Source: Bacteroidales bacterium
GTDB taxonomy: Bacteria; Bacteroidota; Bacteroidia; Bacteroidales; P3
Assembly: GCA_017545365.1 (NCBI GenBank)
Contig: JAFWOP010000031.1
Coordinates: 1 to 17,210, forward strand
Direction: 5' to 3'
DNA: 17,210 nt
Shown here: piece by piece, positions 1 to 7,774 of the stretch
How the letters are laid out: every line of letters begins with the position of its first letter
Numbering within the stretch: the first letter of the stretch is position 1
Translations under genes and position numbers: made by a program
The notes under the pieces: model-generated
Database searches by the model: none
What the model was told of the DNA's origin: nothing
Seen by the model: the letters and a program-made list of their open reading frames with translations, nothing else

Positions 1-2591
1 GCTTCGAACGCGACAACATCAACGACCTGAACATCGAAGACATCGAGTCGTTCTCGGTGCTGAAAGACGCCTCTGCAACGGCCATCTACGGTTCGAAGGG
101 TGCAAACGGCGTTATCCTCATCACCACGAAGCATGGTCAGGCCGGTAAGATTCAGGTGAACGGAAAGCTGGAGACCAGCTACAACACTCGCACGAAGACA
201 CCGGAGTTCGTCGACGGCATCGGCTATGCCAACCTCGTCAACGAGGCTCGCGTCACACGCAATCAGCCGGTGTACTATCAGCCTGAGGAAATCGACATTA
301 TCCGCACGGGCATCGACCCCGACCTCTATCCGAACGTCGACTGGATGGACCTGCTGCTGCGCGACGGCGCTTGGAGCTATCGTGGCAACGTCAACCTGAG
401 TGGCGGCGGCAACACCTCGCGCTACTATGCATCGATGTCGTACGTCGAGGACCAGGGTATGTACAAGACCGACCAGACGCTGCGCAAGAAGTATAACACC
501 AATGCCAACTACAAGCGTTGGAACTACCGTCTGAACGTCGACATCGACATCACATCGACCACGCTGCTGAAGCTTGGCGTGTCGGGCGACCTCTCGAAGC
601 GCAACAGCCCGGGTCAGCTGCGCTATCGCTCGCAAGAGGAGATTGAAGGCAGTCAGAACAAGCTCGATGTATGGGTGAACGACGACGACATCTGGGGACA
701 GCTCTTCGGCTACAATCCCCTGCTCTCGCCCATCCAGTATAGCAATGGCTACATGCCGATGATCAACATCGGTCGTGGCAACTCGGCCATGATCAACCCG
801 TGGGTGTCGGCCACGCAGTCGGGCTACAACGAGAACTGGACCAACAACCTGCAGAGCAACGTCACGCTGGAGCAGGACCTGAAGTTCATCACGCCAGGTC
901 TGCGCTTCACCGGGCGCTTCGGCTACGACACCTACAACAGCAACTGGATCAGCCATCAGCAGGCACCGGCCCTCTACTCCGCCTTCCCACGCGATGTGAA
1001 AACCGGTCAGATCAGCTACGACCGCGTCTACGACCAGAGCGACATGCACCAGTCGTCGGGCAGCAACGGCTCGCGCCGTGAGTTCCTCGACCTGCTGCTG
1101 CACTGGGACCGCCAGTTTGCCAAGGTGCACAACTTCGGTGCCAACCTGAAGTACACGCAGGACTCCTACATCCAGACGCAGAACATCGGCGACGACATCA
1201 AGAACAGCATCTCGCGCAAGAACATGGGCTTGGCCGGACAGGTCACCTATAACTTCGCCAATCGCTATTTCCTTGACTACAACTTCGGCTACAACGGCTC
1301 GGAGAACTTCGCCGACCACCACCGCTTCGGATTCTTCCCTGCCTATTCGCTGGCGTGGAACATCGGCGAGGAGCCATGGGTGCAAAAGCACTTCACGTGG
1401 CTCGACATGCTGAAGGTGCGCTACTCGCACGGACGCGTCGGTAACGACAACACCGGCGACCGCTTCCCCTACCTCTACACCCTCGGCGAGACCAATGCCG
1501 GATGGAACTGGGGTAACGGCCACGTCAGCGGTATTCACTACACGCAGGTGGCTTCGCCCAACGTCACATGGGAAGAAGCCGTGAAGGACGACATCGGCCT
1601 CGACATCGTGCTCTTCCACAACCGCTTCTCGCTCACCGTGGACTACTTCCACGAAAAGCGCACGGGCATCTACATGTCGCGTAACTATCTGCCTTGGAGC
1701 ACTGGCCTGGAGAGTACGCCTCGCGCCAATGTGGGTGCAGTGAAGTCGCGAGGCTTCGACGGCAACTTCAAGTACGAGGATTCGTTTGGAAAGGTGCACC
1801 TCGTGGTTCGTGGCAACATGACCTATTCGAAGAACACCATTCTGGATTACGACGTCGAGAACAGCGTCTATCCCTACCAGTACCAGCGTGGCTATCGCGT
1901 TAATCAGGTGCGTGGCCTCATCGCCGAAGGACTATTCCGCGACTATGACGACATTCGCAATTCGCCGCGTCAGGAGTTCGGAGCCGTGCAGCCGGGCGAC
2001 ATCAAGTATAAGGACGTCAACGGTGACGGTGTGGTAAACGACGGCGACGTGGTGGCCATTGGTGCCACCAGCACCCCGAACCTCATCTACGGACTTGGTG
2101 TATCAGTGGCCTACAAGAACTTCGACGTGAACCTGCACTTCCAAGGCGCTGGCAAGTCGACGTTCCTCATCAACGGCATGTGCGTCTATGCCTTCAGCAA
2201 CAACAACTACGGACAAATCTTCAAGGGCATGGTCGACAACCGATACATCGACGCACAGACGGCAACGAAGCTGGGCATCGCACCCAACGAAGACCCGTCG
2301 GCCACCTATCCGCGACTCACCTATGGCAACAACGGCAACAACAACCGCGCCTCCTCCTACTGGCTGCGCGACGGACGCTACCTGCGCCTGAAGAACGTCG
2401 ACATCGGCTACACACTGCCGAAGACCTTCACCCGCAAGGCTCACATCAACGACGTGCGCTTCTTCCTGCAGGCCACCAACCTGCTCACGTTCTCGAAGTT
2501 CTCTACATGGGATCCCGAGATGGGCAGCAGCGACGGTCAGAAATATCCTATCACGAAATCAGTGACCGCAGGTGTACAGATCAACCTCTAA
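1..2591 (+). CDS. SusC-family TonB-dependent outer-membrane transporter, 5' truncated
   Basis: This is the C-terminal ~863 residues of a SusC/RagA-type TonB-dependent transporter, which imports oligosaccharides across the outer membrane in complex with a SusD lipoprotein. The frame is open from base 3, so the ATG at 57 is internal and the true start lies left of the window. The first residues ([20 protein letters not shown], then [13 protein letters not shown]) are the hallmark end of the plug domain. The rest is a Tyr/Asp/Asn-rich beta-barrel. [13 protein letters not shown] calcium-loop-like motif lies near 2015-2050, as is usual late in SusC barrels, and the protein ends in an aromatic-poor strand (VTAGVQINL). 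The stop is at 2589-2591, 24 bases before the SusD gene, so the two form a transcriptional unit. The missing part should contain the signal peptide, carboxypeptidase-like domain and TonB box. Substrate cannot be read from the protein; the neighbouring GH76 suggests mannan-derived oligosaccharides. Confidence 0.97.
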   Translation, partial: FERDNINDLNIEDIESFSVLKDASATAIYGSKGANGVILITTKHGQAGKIQVNGKLETSYNTRTKTPEFVDGIGYANLVNEARVTRNQPVYYQPEEIDIIRTGIDPDLYPNVDWMDLLLRDGAWSYRGNVNLSGGGNTSRYYASMSYVEDQGMYKTDQTLRKKYNTNANYKRWNYRLNVDIDITSTTLLKLGVSGDLSKRNSPGQLRYRSQEEIEGSQNKLDVWVNDDDIWGQLFGYNPLLSPIQYSNGYMPMINIGRGNSAMINPWVSATQSGYNENWTNNLQSNVTLEQDLKFITPGLRFTGRFGYDTYNSNWISHQQAPALYSAFPRDVKTGQISYDRVYDQSDMHQSSGSNGSRREFLDLLLHWDRQFAKVHNFGANLKYTQDSYIQTQNIGDDIKNSISRKNMGLAGQVTYNFANRYFLDYNFGYNGSENFADHHRFGFFPAYSLAWNIGEEPWVQKHFTWLDMLKVRYSHGRVGNDNTGDRFPYLYTLGETNAGWNWGNGHVSGIHYTQVASPNVTWEEAVKDDIGLDIVLFHNRFSLTVDYFHEKRTGIYMSRNYLPWSTGLESTPRANVGAVKSRGFDGNFKYEDSFGKVHLVVRGNMTYSKNTILDYDVENSVYPYQYQRGYRVNQVRGLIAEGLFRDYDDIRNSPRQEFGAVQPGDIKYKDVNGDGVVNDGDVVAIGATSTPNLIYGLGVSVAYKNFDVNLHFQGAGKSTFLINGMCVYAFSNNNYGQIFKGMVDNRYIDAQTATKLGIAPNEDPSATYPRLTYGNNGNNNRASSYWLRDGRYLRLKNVDIGYTLPKTFTRKAHINDVRFFLQATNLLTFSKFSTWDPEMGSSDGQKYPITKSVTAGVQINL

Positions 2592-2615
2592 TCCATCCCT
2601 CAACTCTGAAATATT

Positions 2616-4742
2616 ATGAATAAGAACTATTTCAACAAAATACTCCTGGCAGGTGCCGCCTGTTGCTATATCACGGCAACGCTCACCCTCGCCAGCTGCG
2701 CCGACCGCCTCGACTCCGATAAGTACTTCGACGATCGGAAAACGCTCGAGACCGTCTTCACCAGCCGCACACAGTCGGAACAGTGGCTCGCCTATGCCTA
2801 CTCGTTCATGAACAACGAGCTGGCCGACGTCATCTCGAAGGGCAACGGCCACTATCACTGCTTCGCCGACGACATGTACTATGGTGACCGCGACCCGCAA
2901 TACGGCGACAACAACAACGAATATCGCCACACCTACAACGCCTTCAAGCTCGGCGAGTACGACGAGGAGACGGGCTACTGGGCTTGGGAAAAGGCCTACA
3001 AGGGCATCTATCAGGCCTCGGTGTTCATTCATCACATCGACATGAACGAGCAGATGACACCCGAGGAGCGCATCGACCGCAAAGGTCAGGCTCGCTTCGC
3101 CCGTGCCTACTACTACTGGCTGCTGCTGCGCCGCTATGGTCCTATCCCCATCATGCCCGATGAGGGTGTCGACTACACACAGAACTACGAGGCCATCTCT
3201 ATTCCACGCAGCACCTATGAGGATTGCGCCGTCTACATTGCTCACGAGATGGAGCAGGCTGCCAGCGAGATTCAGTACTGGAAGCGCGACCCGCTGAACA
3301 TGACACGCCCGACGAAGGGCTCGTGCCTGGCTGCTCGCGCACTGGCCTACCTCTATGCTGCCTCGCCGCTGGCCAACGGTCAGCTGAAGAACGGTCGCCA
3401 CGATCCGTCGGTGAAAGACGATGTGGTTCGCATGCTGGTGAACTTCGACGGCACGCCACTGCTCAGCCCCGACTACGATGAGTCGAAGTGGGCACGCGCT
3501 GCCGCTGCTTGTCGCGACATCATCGAGTGCGACGGCGGCTACGAGCTCTACCACGCTCCTTATAATGCCGTGGCCACCTTCGACCGCGATGCCACCATCA
3601 CGCCGCCTGCCGACGGCAACTTCTCGAAGAAGCCTTGGCCCTACGGATGGCAGGACATCGACCCCTACCTGAGCTATCGCCAGATCTTCGATGGTGAAGT
3701 GGGTATGGCCGATAATCCCGAGTTGCTCTTCACCCGTGGCTATAACATGTGCGACGACATCAACAACTCCGTGACGGCTCTCGTGGCCCACCAGCTACCG
3801 TCGTCGCTCAACGGCTGGAACTCCCACGGCATGACTCAGAAGATGGTGGACGCCTACTACATGAACGACGGTACCGACGTGCCGGGAAAGGATAGCGAGA
3901 TGAACGGCGGCGACGGTTCTGAGCGCGTGAAGGGATGGACCACCGCCCGCGACTTCCGCCAATATCCACCGCTGGCCACCAACGTGTCGCTACAGTATGC
4001 CAACCGCGAGCCGCGCTTCTATGCATCGGTGGCCTTCAACGGCTCGAAGTGGTGGGACACCAACCCCAGCCACACCACCTCCGGCACTTATCAGCCCGTG
4101 TTCTACTATCGCGACAGCGACACCGGCGACGGCTATACCAACTCCACACGCTATCTGCGCACTGGCATCGGTGTGAAGAAATGGGTGAACCCCGGCGACT
4201 ACCGTTCCGACAACGGCGACTACAGCCACATCCAGCAGAAGTACGAGACGGCCATCCGCTATGCCGACATCCTGCTCATGTATGCCGAGTGCCTGAACGA
4301 ACTTACTAAGTCTTACACCGTCGCCTCATGGGATGGGTCGAAGAACTACAGCATCTCACGCGACGTGCAGGAGATACAGCGTGGCATACAGCCCGTGCGC
4401 ATTCGTGCCGGACTGCCCGACTACTCGCAGCAGGAATATGCCGACCGCGACCTGCTTCGCGCCAAGATCAAGCGCGAGCGCATGATTGAGCTCATGGGCG
4501 AAGGTAAGCGCTACTACGACCTGCGCCGTTGGATGGATGCACAGGTGGAGGAGTCGAAGATCATCTATGGCTGTAACGTCATGATGACACGTGCCCAGCG
4601 CGACGACTTCCAGAAGATTGTGCCCATCACATCCCTGCCCACCACCTTCTCTGAAAAGATGTACTTCTGGCCCATCCGCCATGAGGAACTGAAGCGCAAC
4701 TATAAACTCACCCAGAACCCTGGATGGCAATACTACGACTAA
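2616..4742 (+). CDS. SusD/RagB-family glycan-binding surface lipoprotein
   Basis: This 708-residue SusD homologue is the lid of the SusCD transporter and binds glycan at the cell surface. It has a lipoprotein signal peptide with lipobox LASC (acylated Cys28), followed by acidic residues (ADRLDSD), consistent with the Bacteroidota surface-export signal. Two conserved SusD regions are visible. One is the TPR-like RFARAYYYWLLLRRYG segment at residues 160-175. The other is the C-terminal block RERMIELMGEGKRYYDLRRW near residue 620, followed by FWPIRHEEL and the ending LTQNPGWQYYD. The length is at the upper end for the family (usually about 500-650). The gene begins 24 bases after SusC and ends 10 bases before the next lipoprotein gene, so it is co-transcribed with both. 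The leader is AT-rich (AAATATT before the ATG), as is normal in this phylum. Confidence 0.97.
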   Translation: MNKNYFNKILLAGAACCYITATLTLASCADRLDSDKYFDDRKTLETVFTSRTQSEQWLAYAYSFMNNELADVISKGNGHYHCFADDMYYGDRDPQYGDNNNEYRHTYNAFKLGEYDEETGYWAWEKAYKGIYQASVFIHHIDMNEQMTPEERIDRKGQARFARAYYYWLLLRRYGPIPIMPDEGVDYTQNYEAISIPRSTYEDCAVYIAHEMEQAASEIQYWKRDPLNMTRPTKGSCLAARALAYLYAASPLANGQLKNGRHDPSVKDDVVRMLVNFDGTPLLSPDYDESKWARAAAACRDIIECDGGYELYHAPYNAVATFDRDATITPPADGNFSKKPWPYGWQDIDPYLSYRQIFDGEVGMADNPELLFTRGYNMCDDINNSVTALVAHQLPSSLNGWNSHGMTQKMVDAYYMNDGTDVPGKDSEMNGGDGSERVKGWTTARDFRQYPPLATNVSLQYANREPRFYASVAFNGSKWWDTNPSHTTSGTYQPVFYYRDSDTGDGYTNSTRYLRTGIGVKKWVNPGDYRSDNGDYSHIQQKYETAIRYADILLMYAECLNELTKSYTVASWDGSKNYSISRDVQEIQRGIQPVRIRAGLPDYSQQEYADRDLLRAKIKRERMIELMGEGKRYYDLRRWMDAQVEESKIIYGCNVMMTRAQRDDFQKIVPITSLPTTFSEKMYFWPIRHEELKRNYKLTQNPGWQYYD

Positions 4743-4752
4743 TAAAAACGTC

Positions 4753-5799
4753 ATGATTATGAAACGCAATATCAAAAGATTTCTGAGCGCCCGTCCGCTG
4801 TGTTGCTATCTCATAGCAACCGTCACCCTCGCCCTCTCCTTCGTCAGCTGCAACGACGAGTGGAAAGACGAGCAGTACGAGCAATACGTCAGCTTTCGGG
4901 CACCGCTCAACGACCAGGGCGTCACTCCCATCTACGTGCCCTACACGAGGAAGAACGCCGATGGCACTCCTCTCTTCGGACAGGGACAGTCAAACTACCA
5001 GCTGCCCGTCATCGTGAGTGGCTCCACGCACAACAGCCGCAACCTGACGGTGCTCGTCGCTCACGACCCCGACACGCTGGCTGCCCTCAACTGGGCTCGC
5101 TTCGCCACACGCACGGAACTCTACTTCTCCGACATGTGGCAGTATGCCAGCTGTCCGACATCGGTCGACATCCCCGCCGGAAAGGACGTTAGCCTGCTCG
5201 ACATACGCTTCGACTTCCGCAATCTCGACCTGGTTGAGAAGTGGGTGCTGCCGCTCACCGTCGTCGACGAGGGACAGAGCTACGAGGCCAATCCGCGAAA
5301 GAACTACCGCAAGGCCATGCTGCGCGTGTTTCCCTTCAACGACTTCTCGGGCGACTACAGTGCTACCGGTCTGACCATCTCCGTACAGGGCGATGCCAAC
5401 TCGACGGGTCTCGACAAGCTGCGCACCTATGTGGTTGACGACAACACGGTGTTCTTCTATGCCGGACGCTTCGACGAGAGCAGCCCTTGGCGCAAGAACT
5501 ACAAGGTGTATGCCCGCTTCAGCGGTGGCACGGCCGGCACCGTCAGCTTCTGGTGCGACAATCCTGAAGTGGAGTTCAAGGTGAACAAGGAGGCGTCCTA
5601 TCGCATGGTGGAGAGCGACGATCAGACGCAGCCTTATCTGCGCTATCGCAACGTCATCATCAACAACATCGACTACGATTTTGCTGACTACACCTCGTCG
5701 GTGGGTTCGAAGTTCTACTACAACATCAGCGGAACGCTTACCCTCCAGCGCACCATCAACACGCAGATTCCTGACGAGGACCAGGCCATTCAGTGGTAA
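4753..5799 (+). CDS. Surface lipoprotein, DUF4973/DUF4361-type, probable glycan-binding protein
   Basis: This 348-residue lipoprotein directly follows SusD. The signal peptide ends in lipobox FVSC (Cys33 counted from the ATG at 4753), and the acidic stretch NDEWKDE after it predicts surface display. An in-frame ATG at 4759 (MKRNIK) is an equally good start. I recognise the family pattern of DUF4973 followed by DUF4361: an N-terminal beta-domain with VSFRAP, PIYVPYTR, LPVIVSGST and DPDTL, then WVLPLTV, YRKAMLRVFPFNDFSGDYS, and YVVDDNTVFFYAG. Such proteins commonly sit just after susD in Bacteroides loci, including alpha-mannan loci, and are presumed surface glycan-binding proteins. Catalytic function is not expected. 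The exact ligand is not visible; the GH76 gene that follows makes mannan the likely target. The domain names are from memory of the family and were not searched. Confidence 0.85.
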   Translation: MIMKRNIKRFLSARPLCCYLIATVTLALSFVSCNDEWKDEQYEQYVSFRAPLNDQGVTPIYVPYTRKNADGTPLFGQGQSNYQLPVIVSGSTHNSRNLTVLVAHDPDTLAALNWARFATRTELYFSDMWQYASCPTSVDIPAGKDVSLLDIRFDFRNLDLVEKWVLPLTVVDEGQSYEANPRKNYRKAMLRVFPFNDFSGDYSATGLTISVQGDANSTGLDKLRTYVVDDNTVFFYAGRFDESSPWRKNYKVYARFSGGTAGTVSFWCDNPEVEFKVNKEASYRMVESDDQTQPYLRYRNVIINNIDYDFADYTSSVGSKFYYNISGTLTLQRTINTQIPDEDQAIQW

Positions 5800-5817
5800 C
5801 CCCTCCTTACACCTTTC

Positions 5818-5863
5818 ACGGCCGACACTGGCCATTGACACTTTGAACGGCCGACAGGCCATT
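5818..5863 (+). repeat. Imperfect tandem repeat in the leader of the GH76 gene
   Basis: Two copies of a short element stand between the lipoprotein gene and the GH76 start. Copy 1 is ACGGCCGACACTGGCCATT (5818-5836). Copy 2 is ACGGCCGACAGGCCATT (5847-5863), two bases shorter. Each copy contains a GGCC...GGCC dyad, and both are preceded by a similar CxTTT sequence. A third GGCCATT lies inside the upstream gene (5784-5790). The role is unknown; an operator, a small RNA hairpin or a simple duplication are all possible. Confidence 0.6.
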
Positions 5864-5871
5864 AAACTACA

Positions 5872-7446
5872 ATGAAAAAAAGACTATTCTTCATTTTTTG
5901 CGGCCTTGCAAGTTGGGCGACACTGTCGGCCCAACTCTGGCAGGCTGAGCAGGACCTACAGCGTGCCATCGCAATACTTGATGCCACGATGGAGCGTTCG
6001 TTCAGAGGAACCAACACAAACTATTATATGGTAGACGTCTGCGACGTCACCAACACTGATGTCAGCGGGCCAAGCGATGTGTGGCCATACACGGCCGCCA
6101 TCGAGGCCCACTGCTCAGTGCTTGAGGCACTGAAGGCGCTGAAGGACGACCTGCCCTTGCTCTACGCCAGTTGCTACGACCGCTACGAGCAGCGACTGAA
6201 GGTGCTCATCGACAACCTCGACTACTATCGTGGCTCCTACACGCTCACATCGTATGCCACCCGTAAGACGTGGACAACGGTTTATGCCGTGCCTCGTGCC
6301 AGCGCACGCGGACGCGGCGACGTCACGGGCGACAACCTGAAGAAGAATGTCTACGACGACCAGATGTGGCTGGCGCGCGAACTCATCCGCGCCTATCGGC
6401 TGACGGGCGAGAAGCAGTTCCTCAGCACGGCGATGAGCCTCACCGACTACGTCCTCGACGGCTGGGACTGCTGGCGCGACGATCAAGGCGAGGAATATGG
6501 CGGCATCACATGGGGCCCGGGCTACAACTCCAAGCACGCCTGCTCCAACGGGCCCATCATCCAGCCGCTGGTATGGCTCCACGACATCCTCTCAGTGCCC
6601 GACGAGCAGCCCTCCTTCACCTACTACTATCGCAACGCCGAGAACCAGGTGGTCAGCGAAGTGGTGAAGCCCTCTGAGCACTACATCGACTTCGCCAAGC
6701 GCATCTACGCCTGGCAGAAGCGAACCCTGCGCAATGCCGGCACCCACCTCTACTGGGATATGATGGGGGCTGATGGAACGCTTTCCTATGTAGGCTCGGG
6801 AGCCCAGCGCCGCCGCGCCCATGTCGCCACGGGAGGACCCACTGGCACCGCCTACACCTACAACACAGGAACGATGTTGGCAGGAGCCGTCGAACTCTGG
6901 CGCACCACGGGCAGCGACGAATACCTGTCCGACGTCACCGACTTGGCCCACTATGCCTACACGGGCTTCTCACGCCCGGTGCGCAAGGATGGTGTTACCT
7001 ATCGTGAGTGGCCCACTGATGCCTCACCCCTTCAGGGCTTCAACGCCTGGTTCGACAATGTTCTCATGCGCGCCTACGCCGATGCCGACGCCGCCAACGT
7101 GGAGACATCATATCCCGCACTCGCGCTCCAGTCGTTCGAGACCAACCTCGACTACGCCTACGACCACTATCTCCGGTCGGGCATGCTTCCCATCAACCTG
7201 CTCAACGGCTGGAACGACGGCAACAAGACGAAGGGTTTCCATCAGGCAAGCTTCGCGTCGGAATATGCCTTGCTGGCCATCTGGCGTTATCGCCAGGCGC
7301 AGTCCACCAGCATCAGTCTGCATCGACAGGACCTTCCTTCTTGCGACCATATCTACACCCTGTCCGGACAGCCCGCCTGTGGCACCCCCGACTCGCTTCC
7401 CGGAGGCATCTACATCATACAAGGACGTAAGGTCGCCCTGAAATAG
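5872..7446 (+). CDS. GH76-family secreted endo-alpha-1,6-mannanase
   Basis: This 524-residue enzyme is expected to cleave alpha-1,6-mannosidic bonds in a mannan backbone with retention of configuration. It has an (alpha/alpha)6-barrel-like sequence. The family's catalytic Asp pair is visible as YDDQMWLA (Asp162-Asp163), and the following GGITWGPGYNSKHACSNGP segment (residues 210-227) matches the GH76 substrate-cleft motif. The signal peptide (about residues 1-20, ending SAQ) has no lipobox, so the protein is periplasmic or secreted rather than a surface lipoprotein. The last ~34 residues (IYTLSGQ...GGIYIIQGRKVALK) form a short tail like those on many secreted Prevotella proteins. The gene starts 72 bases after the lipoprotein gene, and an AT-rich leader (ATTAAACTACA) supports the ATG at 5872. 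SusCD, lipoprotein and GH76 in this order resemble the core of Bacteroides yeast-mannan loci. Exact linkage preference is inferred. Confidence 0.92.
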   Translation: MKKRLFFIFCGLASWATLSAQLWQAEQDLQRAIAILDATMERSFRGTNTNYYMVDVCDVTNTDVSGPSDVWPYTAAIEAHCSVLEALKALKDDLPLLYASCYDRYEQRLKVLIDNLDYYRGSYTLTSYATRKTWTTVYAVPRASARGRGDVTGDNLKKNVYDDQMWLARELIRAYRLTGEKQFLSTAMSLTDYVLDGWDCWRDDQGEEYGGITWGPGYNSKHACSNGPIIQPLVWLHDILSVPDEQPSFTYYYRNAENQVVSEVVKPSEHYIDFAKRIYAWQKRTLRNAGTHLYWDMMGADGTLSYVGSGAQRRRAHVATGGPTGTAYTYNTGTMLAGAVELWRTTGSDEYLSDVTDLAHYAYTGFSRPVRKDGVTYREWPTDASPLQGFNAWFDNVLMRAYADADAANVETSYPALALQSFETNLDYAYDHYLRSGMLPINLLNGWNDGNKTKGFHQASFASEYALLAIWRYRQAQSTSISLHRQDLPSCDHIYTLSGQPACGTPDSLPGGIYIIQGRKVALK

Positions 7447-7450
7447 TAGA

Positions 7451-7523
7451 AGGGCATAAAGAGTATAAAAGGCATAAAAGGGAAGCAAAGGGTATAAAAG
7501 GGAATAAAAGGGAATAAAAGGGA
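7451..7523 (+). repeat. 10-bp-periodic A-tract array (AGGGAATAAA-like units)
   Basis: About seven degenerate units of roughly AGGGAATAAA follow the GH76 stop. ATAAA(A)G cores occur at 7456, 7465, 7474, 7494, 7504 and 7514, with a variant at 7484, so the spacing is 9-10 bases. A-tracts repeated once per helical turn are expected to bend DNA. A complementary CCCTTTTAA-type tract lies at 7685-7733. Confidence 0.75.
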
Positions 7524-7533
7524 CGATACCCTC

Positions 7534-7666
7534 CTGTAGGGGCAGACCCTATTGCTACCCTCCTTCGGAGGGGCTGGGGGAGGTCGTCTGCCCGAACAAT
7601 AACGAACAAGCTGCATGCCCATACATTCCCAAACTCACGGGCAGACACGGGGGTCTGCCCCTACAG
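7534..7666. repeat. Nested inverted-repeat element (MITE- or REP-like), 133 bp
   Basis: A perfect 16-base inverted repeat bounds the element: CTGTAGGGGCAGACCC at 7534-7549 and its complement at 7651-7666. Inside are a hairpin CCCTCC-TTC-GGAGGG (7558-7572) and a 9-base inverted pair GTCTGCCCG / CGGGCAGAC (7586-7594, 7638-7646). The 8-mer GGGCAGAC occurs twice directly (7540, 7639) and twice inverted (7586, 7653), so two mutually exclusive folds are possible. No transposase is encoded. It fits an interspersed non-autonomous repeat that could also form a strong RNA structure between GH76 and the fusion gene. Confidence 0.7.
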
Positions 7667-7684
7667 TTGGCTGCAAAGCATTCG

Positions 7685-7733
7685 TCCCTTTTAAACCCTT
7701 TCACTCCCTTTTAAGCCCTTTAAGCCCTTAAAG
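7685..7733 (+). repeat. Pyrimidine-rich CCCTTTTAA tandem repeat
   Basis: This is a run of four to five units of the type TCCCTTTTAAA, CCCTTTCAC, TCCCTTTTAAG, CCCTTTAAG, CCCTTAAAG, just upstream of the fusion gene. It is complementary in character to the AAAAGGG array at 7451-7523, so the two could pair as the outermost arms of one large hairpin around the 7534-7666 element. I saw no clear TAnnTTTG promoter box between here and the ATG at 7775. Confidence 0.6.
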
Positions 7734-7774
7734 TGGAGTTTACGGAACTCAAATAAAACAACAAACACAACAAT

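Noticed and set aside
2559..3791. A 410-codon minus-strand open frame opposite susD
   Set aside because: It has the same mirror-codon composition, no start context, and overlaps well-supported SusC and SusD coding sequence.
4990..5862. A 290-codon minus-strand open frame opposite the second lipoprotein gene
   Set aside because: It is a low-complexity mirror frame. The plus-strand frame has a signal peptide and recognisable family motifs.
7451..7733. CRISPR array
   Set aside because: Units are about 10 bases long with no spacers, and there are no cas genes nearby.
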